Source: JAJRTE01 sp964418585 (GTDB lineage: Bacteria > Myxococcota_A > UBA796 > JAJRTE01). Taken from it: a DNA stretch of 64,000 nt. The DNA is taken from positions 34,806 through 98,805 of the forward strand of contig CAYQMG010000011.1 of NCBI GenBank assembly GCA_964418585.1. The letters run 5' to 3'. Within the stretch, counting starts at the first letter, position 1; every line of letters starts with the position of its first letter. A program made the translations under genes and the position numbers. Below the pieces are notes generated by a model. That model saw only the letters and a program-made list of their open reading frames with translations, searched no databases and was not told the DNA's origin. Positions 25,695 to 33,589 of the stretch are shown piece after piece.

Positions 25695-26094
25695 CCTGTC
25701 CTCCTCGCTTGAAATCTCATCGGGTCGGCCTCATCGACCCCTGACACAGTCTGCCGACCCGGGCGGTTTTGTCAAGGTCCACGGCCTGCCCGCGAAAAAG
25801 AAAACTTGACTCGATTCGCCGCCCATGATAGGCATGAGATCAGTGCCAGGGTTACATCTAACCTATTGAAACTACGGAGCAATACGCGAATCGTGACATG
25901 CGCGAAGTGCACCGGGGCAATCCCCCCGGGAATGCTAAGAAGTCTCCGTGACAAAACTGACCAACCTGCGGACCGTACCCGGATGTAACCTGCGCGAGCG
26001 AACGCAGAACCGCCTTGCTGTTGCGCCATTGCCTGTGATTTGTTGATGTTCCTGAGGACAAGTGGGCCCTTCGGGATGACCTGGAGGGAAGCGC
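25695..26094. other. Intergenic region with inverted repeats; possible structured leader
   Basis: No convincing gene. TTGACT at 25806 could be a -35, but no good -10 follows. ACGGAG (25874-25879) can pair with CTCCGT (25954-25959). They enclose a strong hairpin CCGGGG-CAATCC-CCCCGG (25912-25929). A 14-base hairpin GGTTA-CATC-TAACC lies near 25851. The region precedes the 26095 gene, so a structured 5' leader is possible; no known riboswitch class fits. Confidence 0.3.
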
Positions 26095-26586
26095 ATGGAC
26101 ATGGGGGTCCGTCTGGCAAACGGATGGTGTGTCCATGTACCCCAAGACATGCCCCCGGTCCCCGCAAAAGGCGAGGCGTCCGGGGCACAGGACCAGGAGC
26201 TGAACATGAACGACAGCCGAAAAGAACACTGTTTTGCCGCCACCGCCGCCACCCTGGGGGTCGACGCTGCCAGTGAGGGAACCGTCGAGCAGAGGACCTC
26301 CTACGGGAGTGGGGGAACGTTTGGCCCGGGCGACGCGGCATACGCCACGGGCGGCCTCGAGTCCGTTCCTGTCTTGCTGGGCCTGGACCCCGCTCTGGTG
26401 CCGGTCCCCCAGCTTCCGGACGGGGTCACAGAGGAGGAGAGCTTGAGCATGAGCACCCTGTCCGCTGTGCTCGACGCCTACTATCGTACCATTCCCCCTT
26501 CGGTGCGGGGGGAGTATGTGGCTCAGGTCATGCGGTATGCCGGTGAGAAGGCCGGCCAGCTCATCCGGATCTGTTCGGAGCACTGA
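26095..26586 (+). CDS. Hypothetical protein, unknown function
   Basis: 163 aa. The ATG at 26095 has GGAGGG 6 bases upstream; a second start at 26206 (GGAG 6 bases before) would give 126 aa. No signal peptide, membrane segment or known motif is visible. The middle is Gly/Thr-rich. The last 50 residues (STLSAVLDAYYRTIPPSVRG and following) are amphipathic helices with conserved-looking aromatic residues. It is convergent with the cytochrome operon, about 195 bases away. Coding is supported by codon usage and ribosome-binding sites rather than homology. Confidence 0.5.
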   Translation: MDMGVRLANGWCVHVPQDMPPVPAKGEASGAQDQELNMNDSRKEHCFAATAATLGVDAASEGTVEQRTSYGSGGTFGPGDAAYATGGLESVPVLLGLDPALVPVPQLPDGVTEEESLSMSTLSAVLDAYYRTIPPSVRGEYVAQVMRYAGEKAGQLIRICSEH

Positions 26587-26780
26587 TCGCTCAGCTTTCT
26601 TGTCTCGAGGTTGCAGGGTCGGACGGGAACTCGAGCCCGGGGTTCCCGCCCCCTTGCTTCCCCGGTCGAGACGCTCCTCGCCCGGGACGGTCCCCCGTCC
26701 CCGTTTCCCGTTTCTCGAAAAAGCCAGGCCTGACCCGTCGCCATGTCCAGGGGCGGGCACAGGTGTCTACAGGCAGGAGT

Positions 26781-28052
26781 TCAGGAGCGCTCCATCTGCC
26801 GCACCTTGAGATAGGTGAGCAAAACGAGCGGCAAGGTGAGCACGGTGAATACCAGCAAGTACTTGCGCTTGAACACCCAGTTCTCGACCAGGGCTCGAGC
26901 ACCCTCGATCGCCTCCTGAGCTGCCTTGTGGCCGGGCTCGGCCGCGCGGGTCACCTGGGCCGGATCGAACGTGTGAACGCTGGTGCGCGTCTTGACCAGA
27001 CCGTCATGCGCCTCCTCAAGAAACAGGAGGAGGTCGGATACCTCCATGCCTTTTTCCTCGGCATGTTGGACCTCTGCCCGGGCCTCCTCCAGGTGGGAGC
27101 GAAGTTTTCCCAGAGAGGCCGCGATTGCACCGGCAACCTCGCGGGGACCGGTGTCCGCATCCGTGTGGCACCGCAGGCAGACCCCATCGCCCTCCCAGGC
27201 GAGCATGGCCTCGGAAGGCTTCTGAATTCCATGCTTGCCGTGGCATTCCTCGCAGAATCTCAGTTCCTCGTCTGCGAAGATCTGGCCCAGCTTGCTCGAC
27301 TCGAACAGCTTCTGGTTTGTCGCATGGCAGGTGCCGCACACCTTCGAAATGTCCTTGACCGACGGAGGCATCGCACCGTGGTTGCCGTGGCAGTCGTTGC
27401 ACGTGGCCACGCCCGTGTCGCGTTTTTCGAACAGGGCCACCCCATGGACGGAACTCCGATACTTGGCGAGCTGGTCCGTCGGAATGCCGAACTCCGCCAT
27501 GTAGGCCGCGTCCGCATGACACCGGCCGCACGTTTCCGGTACGTTGAGCGGATAGACGGGGGACAGGGGCGAGTCGGTCTTGCGGATCCCATGGACCCCG
27601 TGGCAGTCGGTGCAGGTTGCCACCTTGTCCTGGCCTTCCTTGAGGAGCAGTCCATGGCGACTCGTCCAGTACTGAGCCTCCTGGTCTGTGGCCGCCTCGG
27701 GCTGATACCGGCGCATGTACGCCGGATCGCTGTGGCACCGGCCGCAAAACGAAGGAATCTCCGTGCGCTCCGGTGCACCGGTGAAATTCTCCACGTTCCA
27801 CATGGCCGCGTCTTCATCGTCGAATGCCTCGGGGTTCCCGCCATGGCAATCGGCGCACGAAAGCCCAACCTGGCCGTGGATGTCGTCGGCCCAATGCGAA
27901 AACAGGCGTGCCTGCGTCTCCTTGGACTCATCCATCCCAAGATGGCAGTCGGTGCACGCATCCTCTCCTGCAGCAGCCTGCGCCGGGAGAACGACGGCCA
28001 GGGTAGCCAGCAATGGAAGAACGGATCGCGCAGCGTCCCGGATTCTGTTCAT
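26781..28052 (-). CDS. Nonahaem c-type cytochrome of a bc-type complex
   Basis: 423 aa from the ATG at 28052, which overlaps the cytochrome b stop as ATGA, a strong sign of translational coupling. A signal peptide (about 1-28) is followed by nine CxxCH haem-binding motifs (CTDCH, CADCH, CGRCH, CTDCH, CGRCH, CNDCH, CGTCH, CEECH, CLRCH). A helical segment then leads to a single C-terminal membrane anchor (about 398-415). It should replace cytochrome c1 as electron acceptor of the Rieske/cytochrome b pair and pass electrons to periplasmic carriers. Such multihaem subunits occur in Anaeromyxobacter, Geobacter and relatives with menaquinol-oxidising complexes. Confidence 0.92.
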   Translation of the reverse strand: MNRIRDAARSVLPLLATLAVVLPAQAAAGEDACTDCHLGMDESKETQARLFSHWADDIHGQVGLSCADCHGGNPEAFDDEDAAMWNVENFTGAPERTEIPSFCGRCHSDPAYMRRYQPEAATDQEAQYWTSRHGLLLKEGQDKVATCTDCHGVHGIRKTDSPLSPVYPLNVPETCGRCHADAAYMAEFGIPTDQLAKYRSSVHGVALFEKRDTGVATCNDCHGNHGAMPPSVKDISKVCGTCHATNQKLFESSKLGQIFADEELRFCEECHGKHGIQKPSEAMLAWEGDGVCLRCHTDADTGPREVAGAIAASLGKLRSHLEEARAEVQHAEEKGMEVSDLLLFLEEAHDGLVKTRTSVHTFDPAQVTRAAEPGHKAAQEAIEGARALVENWVFKRKYLLVFTVLTLPLVLLTYLKVRQMERS

Positions 28053-29116
28053 GCGAGATACCCCCAGATGGTCATGACGATCATGTAGACAACCACAACG
28101 ACCCCGAAGACGTTGATGGCACGCGAAACCTTGTGGCTCCCTTCCCATCGATCGATGAAAGGAATGCAGAACCAGATCAGGCCCCCGAGCCCGAAACCCA
28201 GGATCCCAAGCACCTCCCCCTCCACCCCCAGGATGTGCGCAGGCAGGAGCTTCAGCGTCTGGAACGTGAACATGAAGTACCATTCCGGCCGGATACCTGC
28301 CGGCGCAGGCGCCAGCGGATCCGCCTTGGCACCAAGCTCCCATGGGAAAAATACCGCCAGCACAGCTATCACGTTCAGGATCACCAGCCAGACCATCACG
28401 TCACGCAGGAAGAAATTTGGAAAAAAGCGTATCGACCTGCGCTCTTCCGGAGGCAGACGCTCCTGAGACGGCGGAACACTCATGCCCAGGACCTGGATGA
28501 GCAGCAAGTGCAGACCCAGGACTCCCGCAAACAGGGCCGGAAGTACCGACACGTGAATTCCGTAGAACCGCGTCAACGTCGCACCCGTCACCTCGTCCCC
28601 GGCGCGAAGAAGTTTCAACAACGCCCCGCCCACCACCGGCACCGACCCCGGGATGTTCGTGCCCACTCGAGTCGCAAAATAGGCCAGCTCGTTCCACGGC
28701 AGAAGGTACCCCGTGAACCCGAAACCCATCGCAAGCGCCAACAAGATGAACCCGGTCATCCAGGTCAGCTCTCGAGGCTTTCGATACGCCCGGCCGAAAA
28801 AAACCGAGAACATGTGGAGAAAGGCAAAGAAAATCAGCAGATTCGCTGACCAGCCATGGATGTCACGGATCAGCCACCCAAACTCCACACGGCTGATGAT
28901 CGTCTTCATGCTCTCGTACGCCGTGTTCTCCCCAGGCTGGTAGTAAAGAAGCAGCAGAATCCCCGTCAATACCTGCAACCCAAACAGGAATAGACAGATT
29001 CCGCCAAGATAATAAAGAAATGTCCCACGGTACAGCGGAACTTCCTTCTTCTTCGCAAACGCCGCCACGGCATCGAGGTCGAAACGATCACGGAACCAGT
29101 CGTAAATCCTGCTCAT
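28049..29116 (-). CDS. Cytochrome b of a quinol:cytochrome c oxidoreductase
   Basis: 355 aa from the ATG at 29116, overlapping the Rieske stop as TGATG. Haem-ligand pairs His 87/101 and His 188/203 are visible. The second pair is separated by 14 residues rather than 13, as in cytochrome b6. The Qo-site motif PEWY is at 277-280. N-terminal (cytochrome b6-like) and C-terminal (subunit IV-like) parts are in one polypeptide with about seven to eight membrane helices. The protein oxidises quinol, probably menaquinol in this kind of organism, and hands electrons to the Rieske protein. It is the middle gene of a three-gene operon. Confidence 0.93.
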   Translation of the reverse strand: MSRIYDWFRDRFDLDAVAAFAKKKEVPLYRGTFLYYLGGICLFLFGLQVLTGILLLLYYQPGENTAYESMKTIISRVEFGWLIRDIHGWSANLLIFFAFLHMFSVFFGRAYRKPRELTWMTGFILLALAMGFGFTGYLLPWNELAYFATRVGTNIPGSVPVVGGALLKLLRAGDEVTGATLTRFYGIHVSVLPALFAGVLGLHLLLIQVLGMSVPPSQERLPPEERRSIRFFPNFFLRDVMVWLVILNVIAVLAVFFPWELGAKADPLAPAPAGIRPEWYFMFTFQTLKLLPAHILGVEGEVLGILGFGLGGLIWFCIPFIDRWEGSHKVSRAINVFGVVVVVYMIVMTIWGYLA

Positions 29117-29568
29117 CACGCCGTTTCCCCCCTTCTCACAAATACGTCCTTCCCCTTCAGTACAACTTCGTACCGCTCCAGGGGCCGCGGCGGAGGACCC
29201 GCAATGTTCCGACCGTTCACGTCATACACCCCGCCGTGACACGCACACCAGATTTGCTGCTTCTCTTCATCAAACTGAACCGTGCAATCCAGGTGCGTAC
29301 ACCGCGCCGACAGCGCATGCAACGTCCCATCCTCCATTCGGAAAAGTATCCCGGGAAGACGCCCGAACCGGAAGATTCGGTACTCACCCGGCCGCAGCTC
29401 GTCCACCGTGGCAACCCGCACGCTGTTCACGTCCGTCGCCGCCGTGGCAGGTGGCACGAGATAGCGCAGCACCGGATACACCAGGCTCCCCAGCCACACA
29501 ACAGCTCCGGAACCCAGCACGATGTTCAGAAAATTGCGTCGCTCCTGCGACCGCGGTTGCGTCCCCAT
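29116..29568 (-). CDS. Rieske iron-sulfur protein
   Basis: 150 aa from the ATG at 29568 (GAGGTGG just upstream); the frame is open further upstream but without homology. Residues 10-40 carry a twin-arginine-type N-terminus (ERRNFL) followed by a membrane anchor. The [2Fe-2S] motifs are CTHLDC (Cys 90, His 92, Cys 95) and CACHGG (Cys 108, Cys 110, His 111); Cys 95 and Cys 108 would make the stabilising disulfide. Folded cluster proteins of this type are exported by Tat. It is the first gene of the bc operon; its stop overlaps the cytochrome b start. Confidence 0.93.
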   Translation of the reverse strand: MGTQPRSQERRNFLNIVLGSGAVVWLGSLVYPVLRYLVPPATAATDVNSVRVATVDELRPGEYRIFRFGRLPGILFRMEDGTLHALSARCTHLDCTVQFDEEKQQIWCACHGGVYDVNGRNIAGPPPRPLERYEVVLKGKDVFVRRGETA

Positions 29569-30015
29569 CTTCCACCTCGCTCCATCAATCCATCCCCCCC
29601 ACGGGACAGAACGCCCCTCTCGCCTCCTGCCGGCTCCCCCATCCCCACACACAGGCCCATCGCCGAATCCCACGACGACAGTCCTCCACAACCCTCTTCA
29701 CGTCCTGCCTGGCGCGCGCTCGAATTCGGCAACCCCTCGTGCTCCACAGGGGACTCGAGCCTTGTTGGGAAGGCAACGGGTGTGCATCACAAATTTGTTG
29801 CGAGACACAACGACATGAATGTGCCGATGCCCCCTGATATTACCACGCCCAGACTTCGGAAACAGTAATGAACTTCACGTTCACGCCATACAACCCTATC
29901 TTTTCGATCGGATTTTGGGATGTTTCGCCCGTGCTGGTATGCCGCTCCACCACGCCCAGGGGCGATCGAGAACGCCCGGGCGGGTACGTCCACGGTCGCA
30001 TTCCCGAGACAGGCG
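29569..30015. other. Intergenic region upstream of the bc operon
   Basis: No gene is supported. It must hold the promoter for the Rieske-cytochrome b-cytochrome c operon (minus strand). TAATAT on the minus strand near 29842 is a possible -10, without a good -35. An 8-base palindrome CAAATTTG is near 29798. No terminator with a T-run is visible for the glutamate-cysteine ligase gene that ends at 30016. Confidence 0.4.
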
Positions 30016-31377
30016 TCAGGAGCAGACGAGTTCCAGTGTTCGGACCGGGTCACCGGCAAGCCTGGGCCAGGCGCCGGCGAGGCGTGCGGCGGGGGAACGC
30101 CTGTCCGCCACCACCTCCCGCACCGGGTCGAGGAAGCGGACTTCGGAGGGCCGGCCGGGACGGGACTGCCGCTCGAGCCCCCGTGCGGCGATGTCGAGCA
30201 GGTCGCTGCACCAGGCGTGGACGGGCCGGCCGCGGTAGGTGCCCTGGAGGCCGCGGGCGATGTGTTCGAGGAACAGGCCTTCCCGGCACGCGGAGGGCAC
30301 CTCTCGAGCCAGGATGAGGGCTTCCTCGAGGGCGGTCTCGTCATGGAGGATACCTTTCCAGAGGGCGACGAACCCCATGGCCAGTTCGGGGGAGGTGGCG
30401 TCTGCGCCGCGGACCTCGAGGTAGGATTTGAGTCGGACCTCGGTGAAGATGGTGGTGAGGTGCATTTCCCAGTCCTCGAGGGTGGGGTAGTAGCCGTCGA
30501 GTCCGTGTGCCATGAAATCCCGGAAGGGGCGTCCTCGAGCTGGAAGGAAACGGTCATTCAGACAGTAGAACATCATGGGGAGGTCGAGCATGAAGTCGAC
30601 CCATCGGCGAAACGAGAAGTGTTCGTCCTGCACCAGGTCACACAGGAGCCCGGAGCGGTCCGGGTCCATTTCGTGCCAGATCCGGCCGCGATAGGAAAGG
30701 ACGCCGGTGAGCCTGCCCCTGTACACCGGGGAATTGGCGAACATGGCGCTGGCAAAAGGGCTCAACGAGAGGGCCACGTGGAATCGTTTTCCAGCGCCTT
30801 GCTCATCCGGATAGTCGTAGCTCGCCTGGGTGCTGGCGGTGCATCGCATCATCTGATGGGCATGGGTGGAGCGGCGGGGGAGGTAGTCGGCCATGACCCG
30901 GTATCGCGCCTTGGGGACCAGCGGAATGTCGTGGTCCGCACTGAATGGCGTGACCCCGAGGCTGACCCACGCAATGTTGCGGGGATCCACGACCGAACGC
31001 AGTTCCTCCAGATGGCGGGCCAGGCACCGGGCCACCTCCTCGAGGGTTTCGGCCGGGGGCGTGGCAAGCTCCACCTGGGCTCCCGGCTCGAACGTGAGCA
31101 CCGCACCCTCGCGCTCGAGCGCCACCAGGTGACCATCCTCGAAATACGGTGTCCATCCATACCGGTCGGCGATGCGCCGCAAGATGGCGCCCACCCCTTC
31201 CGGACCGCCGTAAGATACCTGTCGTCCAGAGGCCCGCCACAGGGCGAGTTGCTCGAATTCGGCGCCCACCCGCCACCGGGAAGCGGGCACACATGCCCGA
31301 TGAAAATAGGCCTCCAGGTCATCCGTGGTGACAGGCTCCCGGTTCAGCCGCCGGTGTTGCTCGAGTCGAATACTCAT
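30016..31377 (-). CDS. gshA: Glutamate-cysteine ligase (GCS2/EgtA-type)
   Basis: 453 aa, the usual length of the plant/alphaproteobacterial and EgtA-type enzyme. Visible family motifs include VGAEFEQ near residue 38, FEPGAQVELATPP (ATP/metal-binding strand), the MMRCTASTQASYDY block, NSPVYRG and YLEVRGAD near the C-terminus. It ligates L-glutamate to L-cysteine with ATP, the first step of glutathione, or of ergothioneine in EgtA variants. No glutathione synthetase or egtB/D neighbour is present to decide between them. GAGGCGG precedes the ATG. It is divergent from the selenocysteine peroxiredoxin gene 420 bases away, a context favouring thiol/peroxide metabolism. Confidence 0.88.
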   Translation of the reverse strand: MSIRLEQHRRLNREPVTTDDLEAYFHRACVPASRWRVGAEFEQLALWRASGRQVSYGGPEGVGAILRRIADRYGWTPYFEDGHLVALEREGAVLTFEPGAQVELATPPAETLEEVARCLARHLEELRSVVDPRNIAWVSLGVTPFSADHDIPLVPKARYRVMADYLPRRSTHAHQMMRCTASTQASYDYPDEQGAGKRFHVALSLSPFASAMFANSPVYRGRLTGVLSYRGRIWHEMDPDRSGLLCDLVQDEHFSFRRWVDFMLDLPMMFYCLNDRFLPARGRPFRDFMAHGLDGYYPTLEDWEMHLTTIFTEVRLKSYLEVRGADATSPELAMGFVALWKGILHDETALEEALILAREVPSACREGLFLEHIARGLQGTYRGRPVHAWCSDLLDIAARGLERQSRPGRPSEVRFLDPVREVVADRRSPAARLAGAWPRLAGDPVRTLELVCS

Positions 31378-31798
31378 CGAAACCGCCTCTTCGTCCTGGG
31401 TTGCCGAATTATAGTGCCTTTGCCGAGGCGGTCAAGACCTCGGCGGCCGAGGCCGGCCCCTGTTCGATCCGTTCAGTCCCTTTGCTCGACCGCGACCAGC
31501 GTCTCCGCTGAGCCTTTTGGGGGGACGCCCTCCGGCTTCGAATCGGGGGTGATTCGACCCCGTGCCCATCGGCCTTCCGGTTGACAGCAACCGATTCCAG
31601 TGGCAGAGTAACATGGAACCGCTGTCCACAACTTCTCGGACCCAGAGGCGGCAGGGAAGGGGGGAAGCGGTCTTCAGGGGCAACCCATGCGTCATGAGGT
31701 CGGTCGTGAAGGATGGATGTGTGAAGCCGGCGCGTGGCCCGCTCGTGGAAGAGCCGGGTGGGCAGGCGGCCGGCGACGAACTGCAGGAGGAAGTCGAG
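31378..31798 (+). promoter_or_regulatory. Divergent intergenic region, gshA / Sec-peroxiredoxin
   Basis: The region is open in the peroxiredoxin frame from 31562 but shows no family homology before 31799. TTGACA at 31581-31586 with CAGAGT 17 bases on is a weak candidate promoter for the peroxiredoxin gene. No OxyR- or LexA-like operator is recognised. Confidence 0.35.
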
Positions 31799-32392
31799 AT
31801 GTTGGCTCGCGTGGGCCGAGAGGCCATTGATTTTGAGGCGAACGCCTTTGTCGAGGGCGAGGGGTTCAAGCCTGTCAAGTTGTCGGACTACAAGGGGAAG
31901 TGGATAGTGCTCTGCTTCTACCCGGGTGACTTCACCTTCGTCTGACCCACGGAATTGGCGGCGGTCGCCGCCCGTTATGACGACCTGAAGGCGCTGGGTG
32001 TGGAGGTGTTGTCGGTGAGCACGGACAGTCGATTCGTGCACCAGATCTGGCAGGAGCAGGAGCTTTCGCGGATGATTCCAGGAGGCGTGCCGTTCCCCAT
32101 GTTGTCCGATCCAGGTGGCAAGATCGGAACCACCTACGGCGTGTACGACGAGGCGGCCGGGGTGGACATCCGTGGACGGTTCATCATCGATCCCGACTTC
32201 GTGATTCGTGCCATGGAAGTGTTGACGCCGGAAGTGGGTCGGAATCCCGAGGAACTCGTCCGGCAGGTGAAGGCGTTTCAGCATGTGCGCGAGACCGGGG
32301 AGGTGACCCCCTCCGGCTGGCAACCGGGAGGAGAGACGCTCGAGCCCGGACCTGCCCTGGTCGGAAAGGTGTGGAAGGTCTGGAAGCCCTGA
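31799..32392 (+). CDS. Selenocysteine-containing peroxiredoxin (AhpC/Prx family; TGA read as Sec)
   Basis: 197 residues from the ATG at 31799 (AGGAGG 8 bases upstream), reading TGA 31943-31945 as Sec 49. The family signature is intact around it: LCFYPGDFTFV-U-PTEL, where typical 2-Cys peroxiredoxins have the peroxidatic Cys. Downstream conserved elements (VEVLSVSTDSRFVHQIW, FPMLSDPGGKI, then DIRGRFIIDPDFVIRAMEV) continue in the same frame to the end. The C-terminal resolving-Cys motif, usually EVCPAGW, reads EVTPSGW, so no resolving Cys is present; the only other Cys is residue 39. It should reduce peroxides with an external thiol or protein as resolver. A 6-bp hairpin directly follows the TGA. 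Sec peroxiredoxins (PrxU) are known in Eubacterium acidaminophilum and others. Confidence 0.93.
31957..31972 (+). promoter_or_regulatory. SECIS-like hairpin of the peroxiredoxin gene
   Basis: GGCGGC-GGTC-GCCGCC forms six perfect base pairs with loop GGTC. The stem begins 11 bases and the loop 17 bases after the TGA. The loop starts with the same GGT as the SelW-like gene's hairpin, consistent with recognition by one SelB. Confidence 0.75.
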
Positions 32393-32748
32393 GTCGACGG
32401 CGCAGTCCCTGGTGGAGGCGACGTATTGCCTTCGTTCCCTCCTGTGCGGATCCCGGTCTGTCATTTCCCTGAGCACCCCCCAGGACATCCTGTGACCCGT
32501 GGACGCGGTGAGCCAACCGGGCGCCGGTTGTGGTGTCTCTGCAACGCATTGTCGGAATCGAGAGTGGCGTCCAGGCGTCCGGGCGTGCGCCGCAAGGGGC
32601 CCGCCGGTCGGGAAGGTCCCGGGACGCGGGGCCGGGCACATTCCCGGGCACATTCAGCCTGCCCCCCTTGGATCAGCGCCACGCTTCCAGGAGGCGGGGG
32701 AAATCCGGTTGAAAGGGGAGGGGGAAGGGAACAGGTGGCGGAAACGGG
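32393..32748. other. Convergent intergenic region with hairpin and tandem 12-mer
   Basis: No gene is supported. A perfect 7-bp hairpin CAACCGG-GCG-CCGGTTG lies at 32514-32530 and could terminate the peroxiredoxin transcript, although it lacks a T-run. The 12-mer CCGGGCACATTC is repeated in tandem at 32632-32655. Confidence 0.45.
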
Positions 32749-33432
32749 TCACAGGGTCAAGGAGTCGCCGGGCTTGAGCACGTCCACCTGGATCCCCGTC
32801 TCCTCACGTACCCGGCGAGCCCACGGGTGGGGATCCTGGGCGATCACCGGGAAGGTGTCATAGTGGATCGGAATCACACGCGCCGGCGAAATCAGCTTGA
32901 CCGCGCGCAGGGCATCGTCCGGTCCCATGGTGAAGTTGTCGCCAATGGGGAGGAGCGCCAGGTCGATCCCTTCCTCGCCGATGAGTTTCATGTCGTAGAA
33001 CAGCCCGGTATCGCAGGCGTGGTAGATCTTTTTGTTTTCCAGGTAGAGCAGGAAGCCTGCCGGATTGCCGCCGTACGAGCCGTCAGGCAGGGCCGAACCA
33101 TGCTGCGCGATGGTGAGCTTGACCTTGCCCCACGGGAACGCACGGGCCCCGCCGATGTGGAGCGGATGGCTCTTCTCGACCCCCTGGTTGGTCAACCAGT
33201 TCTGGATTTCGAAGTTCGACACCACGAGCGCGCCGGTCCGCTTGGCGATGTCCACCGTGTCACCCACGTGATCCCCGTGTCCGTGGGAAACCAGGATGAC
33301 GTCCGGGTTCAGGTCGGCCGGCGAAGCAGCCGCCAGCGGGTTGCCGGTGAGAAACGGGTCGGTCAGAATGCGGGTCCCGCCCACCTCGAACATGAAGCAC
33401 GCATGGCTGTACCAGGTCAATTTCACCGTCAT
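32749..33432 (-). CDS. UPF0173-family metal-dependent hydrolase
   Basis: 227 aa, full length for the family. It has a GAGGAGGAG ribosome-binding site. The metallo-beta-lactamase fold is shown by LTWYSHACF at the start and by the metal motif HGHGDH (His 50, His 52, Asp 54, His 55). Further ligands lie in QHGSALP, HACDTGLFYDM and IPIHYDTFP. UPF0173 proteins (YtkL, TTHA1429 type) bind two metals; their physiological substrate is not established. No signal peptide, so cytoplasmic. It converges on the peroxiredoxin gene. Confidence 0.92.
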   Translation of the reverse strand: MTVKLTWYSHACFMFEVGGTRILTDPFLTGNPLAAASPADLNPDVILVSHGHGDHVGDTVDIAKRTGALVVSNFEIQNWLTNQGVEKSHPLHIGGARAFPWGKVKLTIAQHGSALPDGSYGGNPAGFLLYLENKKIYHACDTGLFYDMKLIGEEGIDLALLPIGDNFTMGPDDALRAVKLISPARVIPIHYDTFPVIAQDPHPWARRVREETGIQVDVLKPGDSLTL

Positions 33433-33589
33433 GTTGCACTCCTCCTCGTCAACATCGTTTCGATCCCATGCCTTGCACGGGCGGTGTACTCAATCCATGG
33501 GATCGTCGGTGGGTTGAGCGAGGTTGTCAAGTAGAACTTGCGGCGAATCGTTCGCTCGAGCCCCCGGTGCTGGGGGACCCGGCCGGTAC

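Noticed and set aside
25895..25965. Possible GEMM (c-di-GMP) riboswitch: GGGCAA and GGGA-GC segments
   Set aside because: The tetraloop-receptor arrangement is missing and a simple CCGGGG/CCCCGG hairpin fits better. No known class can be assigned.
25806..25988. 60-codon TTG-initiated ORF with a CAKC motif
   Set aside because: No ribosome-binding site, no homology and an atypical composition; it overlaps the inverted repeats of the intergenic region.
31562..31945. Upstream half of the peroxiredoxin as a separate truncated gene
   Set aside because: It ends at TGA exactly at the catalytic residue and its homology continues in the same frame; the part before 31799 has no homology. Treated as one Sec gene.
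31955..32392. Downstream half as a stand-alone TTG-initiated gene
   Set aside because: It would lack the active site and has no ribosome-binding site; it is the continuation of the Sec peroxiredoxin.
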